Shown here: one piece after another, positions 47,401 through 59,400 of the stretch
Layout: every line of letters starts with the position of its first letter
Numbering within the stretch: the stretch's first letter is position 1
From: Closterium sp. Naga37s-1
Lineage: Eukaryota > Streptophyta > Zygnematophyceae > Desmidiales > Closteriaceae
Assembly: GCA_947471745.1 (NCBI GenBank)
Contig: CANJKZ010000971.1
Coordinates: 2,228,001 to 2,292,000 of the forward strand
DNA length: 64,000 nucleotides
Direction: 5' to 3'
Translations under genes and position numbers: made by a program
The notes under the pieces: model-generated
Told to the model about the DNA's origin: nothing
What the model saw: only the letters and a program-made list of their open reading frames with translations
The model's database searches: none

Positions 47401-50400
47401 ACGGCACGGGACGATGTGTTGTATTGTACGCATGGACACAGGCACAGCGCAGCGATTGCATGTATGTCTACTGCGCCAGGCCGTATAAACCGCGTGTGAG
47501 AAGTCTAGTTTTGAGGCGCCTCAAAACCACAGCGATTGCATCTATGTCTGTCTACTGCGCCAGGCCGTATCGCTCTGCATGCTCCAGCAGCATCACCGTC
47601 GCCTCGGAAATGTTGACTTAACCAATCACTGACGAGTGCAGCAAACGAACAGCACCAAATCAAGCGCACCTGTATGGATCCTTCCTGGAAGCTGCGCATG
47701 ACGCCCTCCTTCTCCTCAGGCTCCATTCGGCCATGCACGAGCCCACAGCGCAGCACTGCTGCTCCGTCCGACCCATACCCATCATCACCATCATCATCCT
47801 CATCATCTTCTTCTTCTTCTTCGTCTTCCTCCTCATCTTCCTCATCACTACTGTAGTCCTCATCGTCTGACTGGGGGCCATACATCGCATCCAGCTCACA
47901 GTTATACTGGTCTGTCTCATACCCGTCAGGAAAGTTATCAATCTCACACAGCTCAAACCGGCTATAATCACTGCGCCGACGAGGCCGGTCTTTTTGGGCA
48001 GCTGCCCGCTCGGCTCGGGCAGCAGCACTACTGCTGCCATCCCTCAATGCACGGCCCAGCAGCCCGCCTGGTTCGGTCAGCAGCTGAAACTCTTCCGTGG
48101 CTGCCCGCACTTCCGGGAGCTCCTCTGAAGCGTCGATGATGGGGAAAACAATGAACGCTCGCCCGCCCGATTGCACCTCCTCTCGAAGAATCTGCGATGA
48201 GTGCAAGAGGAGAAGGGGGATAGGGAGGGATGCACAAGGGGGTTTAGGGGGGGCAAAGAAATCCCGGGAGCTCCTCTGAGGCGTGGATGATGGGGAAGAC
48301 GATGAAGGCCCGCCCGCCCGATTGCACCTCCTCTCGAAGAATCTGCGGCAGATTTGAGGTGTGAAGGGGGGTAGGGGGGCAAACGGGAGATAGGGGGAGC
48401 AAAGGGGAGATGGGGGGAACAGAACAGGGGCAATGAAGCGTAAATGATGGGAAGACGATGAAGGCCCGCCCGCCAGATTGCACCACGTCGCGAAGAGTCT
48501 GCGATGAGTGCAAGAGGAGAAGGGGGATTAGTGGAGCAAGGAATCCCGGCAGCTCCTCTGAAGCATCGATGCTGGGGAAGACGATGAAGGCCCGCCCGCC
48601 CGATTGCACCTCCTCTCGGAGAATCTGCAGCAGAGTTGAGAAGGGGAACGTGCGAATGTGGGGAAAGTGGAGAACGAGGCGAGTAGGTGCTAGAGAGAGT
48701 CTGGGCCTCCGCCAAAAGAGTTCAAAATGATTCAAAGTAGAGTCAACAGAAACAGAAGGGAACGTTGGGATGGTTTGGGATAGTGTGGCTGGCATATCCT
48801 TGCCATTGCAGGCAGTTTGGGATAGTGTGGCTGGCATATCCTTGCCATTGCAGGCAGTTTGGGATAGTGTGGCTGGCATATCCTTGCCATTGCAGGCAGT
48901 TTGGGATAGTGTGGCTGGCATATCCTTGCCATTGCAGGCAGTTTGGGATATGCCTGCAGTTTTTACGATCTCTCAGTAACCATCTGCACCGAATATTCCA
49001 TCATCAAAGCATAGAAGGATTTGGTTATAGCAGGCTGATATTCACACAAAGCTATGGCGAATTCCGGTTTGCAATATTAAAAGAAATAAACCAGCTTTAG
49101 TGCTGCAAACTCTCAATATAAACCAGCTTGAGAGCAGAGACAATATAACTGACCTGATTCTAGTCCTTTCTCCGTTCCGCTCTCTTCGACTCACCTTGTA
49201 AGCTGCAGCCCTCTCCTTCTCCTCCCCACCCTCCTCCTCCCACTCCCCCTCACTCTCCTCCCCGCTGCTGCCGCCCTTCCCGTCCCCGTCATAAAAGACA
49301 AGAGTCTCCACCGGCGTGCGCCCGGGCGGCAGCTCGGCGATCCGCGAGATGTCGGTTTGGCCGTGCAGCACGAGGGCGAGGGAGCGCGGTATGGGTGTGG
49401 CCGTCATGGTGAGCGTGTGGGGCTCCGAGAGGAGCGGGAGGGCGGAGGGGGCTGAAGCGATGTTTCCAGATTCAATAGCGTCCTCTGTATCACTGCTGTC
49501 GATGGCTTCCTGCTGCTGCCTAAGTGCGTCAAGGCCCTGCAGGGAACATAGAAGTGGAGTGCGGGAGAGATGACTTTTGCGTTGACTCAAAAGTGCAGGG
49601 AACATAGAAGAGATAAAAGAAGCGCTTTGAGACGTTTTTGAGCTGACTCAAAATCAAAACAAGGCCCTGCAGGGAACATAGAAGTGGAGTGCAGGAGACG
49701 ATGAAAAGAGGCAACTTTCGCAGTGGGGCATCCGTGCAAGCATGAAACACTATTCAACTCACATTTGAAACAACGGCCCAACCAATCCACTGTTGCAACC
49801 GTTTTTGGACAACCCGCCTATCCAATCTCACAAAGTCACTCCCTCCCGCCTTCTGAGTCACTCCAATCTCACAAAGTCACTCCCTTTTGAGTCGACTCAA
49901 AAGTCACCGTTTTTGGACAACCCGCCTATCCAATCTCACATAGTCACTCCCTCCCGCCTTCTTGTGCAGTCTCAACCGCTGCTTGACCCCCAAGCGGTGC
50001 TGCTCGTCCACAATGGCCAGCCCCAGGCGGTGGAAAGGCCGTAGCCCCCAATGATGGGGCATCTTGGCAGGCACATACAGGTCACGGTCACCCCACACAT
50101 GAGATGAGACCGACAGCGCATTCAATCTAACACCCACTCCCACCTTCTCGTGCAGTCTCGCCCGCTGCTTGACCCCGAAACGGTGCTGCTCATCCACAAT
50201 CGCCAGCCCCAGGCGGTGGAAGGCCGTGGCTCGGGCGATGAGGGCGTGTGTTCCGATGATGATGCTCACCCTGCCCTCCTTGATGTCCTGTTAGTGAGAG
50301 AGAGTAGGACCGTTTGAAAGAATAGGTGCCGTGAAAGGAATATGAGTACCAATCACCGCATTGATACAAAGGACCGCTTGGGAGAGTAATTACATCGGAA

Positions 50401-53400
50401 CATGAGACGGACGGGGGCAACAGGAGGGTGAGCGCACAAGAAACTGAACTGCGGCACGGCGAGGGGGAAAACCAAAGGGTGGTAGAGAAAGTGGAGAAAG
50501 CAGTTCAGGTGGTGGAAGGCCGTAGCCCGTGGCCCCCTGGTCACCCAACAGCTTACAACTCGCGCTTGGAAATTCTAGAAATTGTCTCTCACGATGGCTC
50601 ACTCATCAGCCCGGTGCGGTGCCTTGGAGCGTTCCACTGTTGCAATCACCAGGCAACCCATAATACCTTTTTGTTGTTGTAAGCTCTCACAGTCAACTCA
50701 CAGTGCCTTGGTTACCTGGTTACCTGGTTACCTACCTGGTTCCTTGGTTAGCTTAGCTGGTTACCTTCCACAACCCACTAATCCCACTCACCAGCCGCAG
50801 TGCCTTGGCACGCTTCACACTCCCCGTCAGCAGGCAAACCCTCGGGCGGCGATCAGGCGGCAGCGCTTGGAGCCACTGTTCGAACCTTGCCACGTGCTGC
50901 TGGGCGAGGAACTGAGTGGGGGCCAACACTGCCACCTGATACCCATGCGCCACTGCCTCCGTACATGCCAGTAGCGCCACCACCGTTTTCCCACACCCCA
51001 CATCCCCCTGCAGCACTCAATTCACTCTATTTTTTAGGCGCCTAAAAATAGTCAATTCACTCACCAGCCGCAGTGCCTTGGCGCGCTTCACACTCCCAGT
51101 CAGCAGGCAAACCCTCGGGCGGCGATCGGGCGGCAGCGCTTGGAGCCACTGTTCGAACCTTGCCACGTGCTGCTGAGCAAGGAACTGAGTGGGGGCCATC
51201 ACAGCCACCTGATACCCATGCGCCACTGCCTCCATACATGCCAGTAGCGCCACCACCGTTTTCCCACACCCCACATCCCCCTGCAGCAGCCTCGACATCG
51301 GCACCGGCCAATTCATATCGGAGATTATTTCCCGGGCAGCCTGCATCTGCCCGGCGGTGAGCGTGTAGGGCAGGCTGGAAAGAATTTCTTGTGTGAGTGG
51401 GGACCACTGCTCGGCCGTCAGATCTCTGCGGGTCCACTCGATGGTCCCTCCTCCCCCTCCGGAGGCTGCTGCTGCTGCTGCGGCTGCGGATGCCAGGTGG
51501 CCGAGTTTGATTCGCCGGCTCTGCAGCAGGATGCGGAGCTGGTAGAAGAAGAACTCGTCGAAGACGATGCGGCGCCGGGCAAGGGGGACGAGAGCGCGGT
51601 CGGACGGGCAGTGGATGGTGGCGAGGGCGAGAGGGAGGGGGAGGAGGTTGCAGCGCGCGCGGAGGGAGGGGGAATGGTATTCCAAGTCCGGAGGGATCAT
51701 CTTGACTAAACTGTGGTGGTGGGGGGACGAGAAGGAGGGGGGAGAGGGGGGATAAGTGGGGAAGGCAAGTGGGGTGGTGGAAAAACTGAAGAATTTCCAG
51801 ACATGAGCCACCACCGTCGCAGCAGGATGCGGAGCTGGTAGAAGAAGAACTCGTCGAAGACGATGCGGCGCCGGGCAAGGGGGACGAGAGCGCGGTCGGA
51901 CGGGCAGTGGATGGTGGCGAGGGCGAGAGGGAGGGGGAGGAGGTTGCAGCGCGCGCGGAGGGAGGGGGGAAGGTATTCCAAGTCCGGAGGGATCATCTTG
52001 ACTAAACTGTGGTGGTGGGGGGACGAGAAGGAGGGGGGAGAGGGGGGATAAGTGGGGAAGGCAAGTGGGGTGGTGGAAAAACTGAAGAATTTCCAGACAT
52101 GAGCCACCACCGTCGCAGCAGGATGCGGAGCTGGTAGAAGAAGAACTCGTCGAAGACGATGCGGCGCCGGGCAAGGGGGACGAGAGCGCGGTCGGACGGG
52201 CAGTGGATGGTGGCGAGGGCGAGAGGGAGGGGGAGGAGGTTGCAGCGCGCGCGGAGGGAGGGGGGAAGGTATTCCAAGTCCGGAGGGATCATCTTGACTA
52301 AACTGTGGTGGTGGGGGGACGAGAAGGAGGGGGGAGAGGGGGGATAAGTGGGGAAGGCAAGTGGGGTGGTGGAAAAACTGAAGAATTTCCAGACATGAGC
52401 CACCACCGTCGCAGCAGGATGCGGAGCTGGTAGAAGAAGAACTCGTCGAAGACGATGCGGCGCCGGGCAAGGGGGACGAGAGCGCGGTCGGACGGGCAGT
52501 GGATGGTGGCGAGGGCGAGAGGGAGGGGGAGGAGGTTGCAGCGCGCGCGGAGGGAGGGGGAATGGTATTCCAAGTCCGGAGGGATCATCTTGACTAAACT
52601 GTGGTGGTGGGGGGACGAGAAGGAGGGGGGAGAGGGGGGATAAGTGGGGAAGGCAAGTGGGGTGGTGGAAAAACTGAAGAATTTCCAGACATGAGCCACC
52701 ACCGTCGCAGCAGGATGCGGAGCTGGTAGAAGAAGAACTCGTCGAAGACGATGCGGCGCCGGGCAAGGGGGACGAGAGCGCGGTCGGACGGGCAGTGGAT
52801 GGTGGCGAGGGCGAGAGGGAGGGGGAGGAGGTTGCAGCGCGCGCGGAGGGAGGGGGAATGGTATTCCAAGTCCGGAGGGATCATCTTGACTAAACTGTGC
52901 TGGTGGGGGGACGAGAAGGAGGGGGGAGAGGGGGGATAAGTGGGGAAGGCAAGTGGGGTGGTGGAAAAACTGAAGAATTTCCAGACATGAGCCACCACCG
53001 TCGCAGCAGGATGCGGAGCTGGTAGAAGAAGAACTCGTCGAAGACGATGCGGCGCCGGGCAAGGGGGACGAGAGCGCGGTTGGACGGGCAGTGGATGGTG
53101 GCTAGGGCGAGGGGGAGGGGGAGCAAGTTGCAGCGCGCGGAGGGAGGGGGGAAGGTATTCTAAGTCTGGAGGAATGAGCTTGATTAGACTGTGATTGGGG
53201 GGGAGGGAAGAGGCGGGGGTTGGAGGTGAAAGGGCAAGCGGGGAAGGCAAGAGGGAGGGAGTGGTGGGAAAACTGAAGGTTGAGGTGTGTGAGGGTTGGC
53301 CACATCATCATCATCAGCACAACGTTGCGAATGTAATGCACACCTTACCGCACCCACACCCACAGCATGCACAACCAGCAGCAGCGCTACAGCAACGCTG

Positions 53401-56400
53401 AAGAAGCCCCATCGTTCCAGGATGATGCACAGGGAGAGCGGGTCCATGTCCTTCCTGGCTGAATACACCGGCACAGCACCATCCACAGCACCATCCACAG
53501 CACCACCGTCCCCCCTGCTACGGTATGAATGTTCGACTTGACCCACCCTACACGCACTCGCTTAAGCCTCACCTTTCGAGGATGACGCGCAGGGAGAGAG
53601 GGTCCATGTCCTTTCTGGCTGAATACACCGGCACAGCACCGCCGTCCCCCCTGCTGGCGCCGGCATCCACCTTCACAATGTCACTGTTCATGTCCAGCTC
53701 GATCGTCCCATCGCCGTGCACGGTCCTCATCTGATGGGGGCGAGGGGAAGGGGTAAGAATTGTCGGACACAAACGTAAGTTCTGAGACGGCACATGGCCA
53801 CCCTCCCCTCTGCTACTGCCCGCCTGCATGCATCCCCTTCACAATGTCACTGTTCGTGTCCAGTTTGAACGCCCCTTCGCGAAGCACTGCCTTCACTTCA
53901 CCTGAAGGGCGGAAGCGAGGGAGAGGGGGAAGGGGGGGAAAGAGGAGCAGATAGAACTGAGGCTCCCTGCGTGTCGCTGTTCATGTCCAGCCCGAGCGTC
54001 CCATCGCCCTGCACTGCCCTCACCTGAGGGGGGCGAGGGGAGGGGGATGAGGAGCGGATGGGAGCGGGGTAGGGGAGGAGGGTGTTGAGGCTCCTTGCTT
54101 GCGTGTCACTGTTCATGTGCACCTGAAGCGTCCCATCGCCCTGCATTGCCTTCACCTGAAAGGGTGAAGGGGCGGGGGAGGAGTGAATAGGTTCTGGGAG
54201 GGTCAAAGTGTGCTGAGGCTCTCTGCCTGCCACTGTTCATGTCCAGCTTGAAGGCCCCATCGCCCTGCACAGCCTTCCCCTGAAGGGACCGAGCGGAGGG
54301 GTGAGGACTTGTTGAGGCGTCTGGATTTTTCAATCCCCATGCATAACCCTCACCTGAGGTGGGAGGGAGTAGTGGTGGTTGGGTGCAGGGAACGGGGAGG
54401 AGGAGGGTCGAGGGTTGCTGCTTGCCGCTGCTCTGGTCCCATCCCAGCGCAACAGATACAACTTAAGACAGGCATGACATTTGGTACACCCACCCGCCGC
54501 CACACCCCCACCCACGTGCTCCCACCCACCTGCCCCCACCTGCCCCCACCTGGCCCACCTGCCCTGTCCCTACCCTCGAGCCCCAAGAGCCAGGTCACAC
54601 CTTGCCCGTGATGGAAACGTGGAAGCCCTTAGAGAAATCCGAAGCCAATTATACAAATTTACCACGCGCCCCCATCCACCCATCCACCCACCTGCCTGCC
54701 CCTACCCTCGTGCCCCAAAGCACCAGGTCGCACCTGGCCAGTTACACACGCCCCACCCACCACCCACCTGGCCAGTGACAGAGACGAGGCAGCCCTTGGG
54801 GTAGGCGGAGTAAAGAAACCTCCGACCCCAGGGCCCAGCGGGGAACTGCTTCGCTGTCACCATAAACCTACCTGCCCCCCACCTGCCCCCACCTGTCCCT
54901 ACCCTCATGCCCCCCAGCCCAGGAGTCAGGTCGCACCTGGCCAGTGACAGAGACGAGGCAGCCCTTAGGGTAGGCAGAGTAAAGAGCTTTCCGAGCCCAG
55001 CTCCCAGCACGGAACTGCTTCGCTGTCACCATAAACCCACCACCACTGTTGCCACTGCTACCACTGCTGCTGGTAGATCGGGGGATGCTGAATCTGGGTC
55101 CGCTGGTTGTGGTGCTGGTGGGAGAATTGGTGTTGCCCGTGGTGGCGGCGTTGTCAGGCGGGTTGCAGCGGATTCGAAGCTCGGCTACAGCACAAGACCC
55201 ACCTCTGGCTGCGTTCACACTGCGGTGTGGATGGGTGCGGAGATGTGCACATGGGCATGGAGAGGGGCAGAGTGGGGAGGTGCAGATGGGCACACACACA
55301 CAGACACATGCAAGAGAGGCAGGAGAGGAGAGGGGAAGGAAATACACGGTTGCATGCGATCCAGCGAATGACAAGGGATTCATGAAATAAGGAAGGTATG
55401 GTGCCTTCCAGACGACTCACGTGTTTGTAGGCGCCTGAAAAAGACAGGCAGGACGTGCATGGATACATGTGCTGCAGCGATTGGCGATGGATGCATGCAT
55501 GAAATAAAGAAGGCATGCTTCCAGACGCAAAGCAGATAGGCTTCGCACTTGGTCTGTTTGATTCGACTCAAGACGCGCATGCACAAACAGGCTTCTCCAA
55601 CCAGCCACGTCGTACCCATTCAACCACTGCACTGCCCCACCCATCCCAACCGCTCACCTGACGCTCTCCACCACGCCAATAGCAGCCACCTGCCCGTCCC
55701 GCATCACATCCTCTCTGCTACACGTGAGATCCTTGTACGTGTGCGGATAATGCTCCAGCAGGTGTGATGTATGGCAGTTCAACCACCACCCACCCAACCC
55801 CACCTCTTTCCACCCACCAGCTCACCTAACGCTCTCCACCACGCCAACAGCAGCCACCTGCCCATCTCGCATCACATCCTCTCTGCTTCGCGTGAGGTCC
55901 TTGTACGTGTGAGGGTAATGCTCCAGCAGATGCCTCACCGTCCACATCCCCGCCTTCTCCAGCTTCTCCCGCTGCCCGGGCGTCAGCACGCCCCCACTCC
56001 GCCGAGCCAGGCTCCTCAGCGGCGTTTCCAGCCAGCTCACATGCTCCTCTATTGCTGCTCTGCCTGCGTGCGAGGCTGGTGCTTCAGCTGCTCCGTCTCT
56101 GCTCCCTAGAGTCGTGTCCAGCCATGCCATCTCTGCTGCTGCACGGTCTGCTGCATCCCCATCCGCAGCTGCACCCCCACCTTCTGTGCTACCAGCTAAC
56201 GGCGTGTCCAGCCCTCCCACCAGCTCCTTTTCCTCCGCTTTCTCTGCCGCACTGCCTACACGCGGGGCAACACTTGTGCCTGCTGCTGCATCCCAAGCCA
56301 CAGCCCCACCTTCTGAGATTGCCATAACGGGTCCCACTCCCACCCACTGACTCGCGCCCATTTCCCCCACTGCAAGCACGTTTTCATCATCAGCAACACC

Positions 56401-59400
56401 CGTCGCCGCTCCCCTGCCCTCCTGCCTCCTCCCAGTGGCTTCATTTGACTTCTTCCTCCGTCCTCGCTTTGCCGTGTCTGTGCTTGTGCCTGTCGCCATG
56501 CTGCCTGCCGCCCATGCTTCCACAGCTACCACTGCAACATCACTCCGCTCCTCCTCTTCCTCTTCTACTACCATCCTAAACCCTAAGCCCTCCTCCTGTA
56601 AAAATGCGTCAAGAAACTCTTCCTTCTCCTCGCTGCCTACCGCATCTAGATCTTCATACCCTCCTTCCTCCTCTTCTCCTTCCTCTTCCTCCACCTCCTC
56701 CCCATCCTCCCCTCCTTCTACCAACTCATCGTCCTCCAAATCAACCACTCCAAACCCCTTCAAACCACTCACACCTCCACCTTCCTCTCCCATCCCCCCC
56801 TCCTCCACTCCCCGCACCGGATCCACAACTCCCGGACCTCCTTCCCGAGCCTCCGATCCAGCCGCATCTCGAACCAGGCCCGGCAGCTTCAGCTCCGGCC
56901 GGTCCTCGAAGCAGACCGAGGCAAAATGGGTCTGGCACCACCGAGCCAGCAGGGCAGCCACGGCAGGATGCGTCGCGGAATCAGCTTCGGAATGACGACC
57001 CACCCTGTGACCCTCTCTCACAGAGGACCAATCTACCTGCTGCGCTATAACGTGGCCTGCTCCCTGCCCTACACTGCTGGCTCGAACTACATCCTGCCTC
57101 ACAGTGGTGGTGGAGACAAGAGGCGTTTCTTGCTCTGTTTCAGTTGACTCAAAGAGTCTGCTGACTCGGATAGCGTCCTGCCTCTCAGTGGTTGTTGAGA
57201 CTCGAGGCGTTTCGTGCTGAGCACTACTGCCGCGATGATCACAACGGGACCAAGGGCGGTGTGTGTCTGCAGGCCAGGAGGGAGAAGATGGTGCTTGTGG
57301 GTGGGAATGGGGAGGATTGGGATGGCTAGAGAGAGACGTGGGAGGAGCAGCAGAAGGGGGAGAAGCAGGGGCAGCAGAGGAAGGATGCACGGAAGGAGGG
57401 ACTGGAAGGTGAGAGGACGGATGAGGAGTGGCAGAGGTGGCGGGCGTGGTGGGGCTGGTGGCAGTGGTGGAGGGAGTGGTGGTGGTGGCGGGTGTGGCAG
57501 CACGGGCAAGAGCAGCAGCAGCACGCATGGCATTTGCACGGCGCTGCCACTCCGACTGCACAGGAGCAGAATCAGCAGGCGGAGCAGAAGAAACAGAACG
57601 GGCAGAACGGGCAGGATAGGCAGCAGGAGGAGACGGAGAGGAAAGGGACGTGGGAGTGGACTGGGAGCGCTGAGGGGACAGTGGCTCGGCTCCTGTTTGG
57701 CTCCTCCGGTGTGGCTCAACATTAGACTGAGGGGAACCAAACTGAGTGCCTGCTGACTGCTGCGCTGATGAATGCAAGTTTCGGGACTGAGAGGAGCCAC
57801 TGCTGCTCTCAAAAGGCAAGCTGGCTCCGGTTTGACTCCCGTTCGGCTCCTCCGCAGCAGGGTTATTACTAGACTGTGCAGTATCGAACCGCTGCTGCAC
57901 TGACGAATGTGCTTCGCCTGCTGCCTCCAAGTCTGATTCCCTAGGGCCCTGTCGGCCCGCTCCCACACTGTCACTATGCATATCTCCTCCTCCCCGCACC
58001 GCCCCTCCAGGCACATCATGCCGTGCCGCATCTGCTTGCCTGCGCCACGTCCTTCCAGCTGCTCCTGCTGGTCGTGCTGCTGGCAATGGTGACGGTGGCG
58101 CTTGTGGTTCTGATGCTGCTGGTATTCTTGGTGATGCTGCTGCTGCTGCCGATGCTATTGGTTCGGCTCGTGCCGCTGCTTGCCGAGCCTCTATCCTGGC
58201 ACTGAAACCTGACGTGGGAGGAGACGTGTGGGCTGGAAGCGGTGAGGCTCGGGAAAGGAGAGAGTCGGGGGGAGAGTGCTGCCACTGTGGTATGGTTGAT
58301 TGGGATGGGGATGGGGATGGGGATGGGGATGGGGATGGGGTGTGCATGGAAGGTGATGGTAGTGGTGCTTGAGGCAGCGAGGAAAGGAGCTCGCCTGTTG
58401 CTTTGTTCGCCCTCTCCTCCCTCGCACGCTCCACGCTCTCGCCTCCGCTATGCCCCACCATCTCTTCACTCTCCCATCCCACTGCCTCCACAGTGGCCCT
58501 GTGGTGATGCTCCAGCAGATGCTGCGCGTTTTGAGTCAACTCGGAACCCATGCTCTCCTCTCTGATATGCTCCCAAATCCCCTCACTGTCCAATCCGCTC
58601 ATCGCTGCATCAACGGCCCTGTGGTGCTCCTGCAGATGCTGCGTGTTTTGAGTCGACTCAAAGCTCACGCTCTCCTCTCCTCCGCTATGCCCGAAACCAT
58701 CCAGTCCGCTCATTGCTGCATCAACGGCCGTGTAGTGCTCCAGCAGATGCTGCGTGTCCGAGTATCCAAGAGCCCGGGAGATCTGCCATTGCGATTGAAT
58801 TGCGCAAGGGAGCGAGGGAAAAACGAGCACCGGGATTCGCAACAGCTGTGAGTGGCTTGGCTGTTCGCTAACAAAAAATGACATGGTTCACTCTTGAGGC
58901 TGCAGTGTGAGATGAAGTCACGGCAGGCAGCAGCATGTCGTACGTAGTTCACTCTCTGGGTTGCATTGTGAGGTTAGGTTGTGGCACAAACATGTAGAGT
59001 GAAGTGAAGCACATCTCACCGGTTCCAGGCGCTGCCTGCACACGTGTGGCAGCAGCATGTTGACGTTCACTCTCTAAAATGCGAAGTGAGGTTAGGTCGT
59101 GTAACGGCACAAACATGTAGAGTGAAGTGAAGCACATCTCACCGGTTCCAGGCGCTGCCTGCACACGTGTGGCAGCAGCATGTTGACGTTCACTCTCTAA
59201 AATGCGAAGTGAGGTTAGGTCGTGTAACGGCACGAACATGTAGAGTGAAGTGAAGCACATCTCACCGGATCCAGGCGCTGCCTGCGCACGTGTGGCAGCA
59301 GCATGTCGTAGTTAACTCCTGCCCATCCCACCACCTGCTGCACTTCCAGCGAGGCGTTCAGCTGCTGACGTGTCATCCTCTCGTGCAGCGACTCAAGGTA

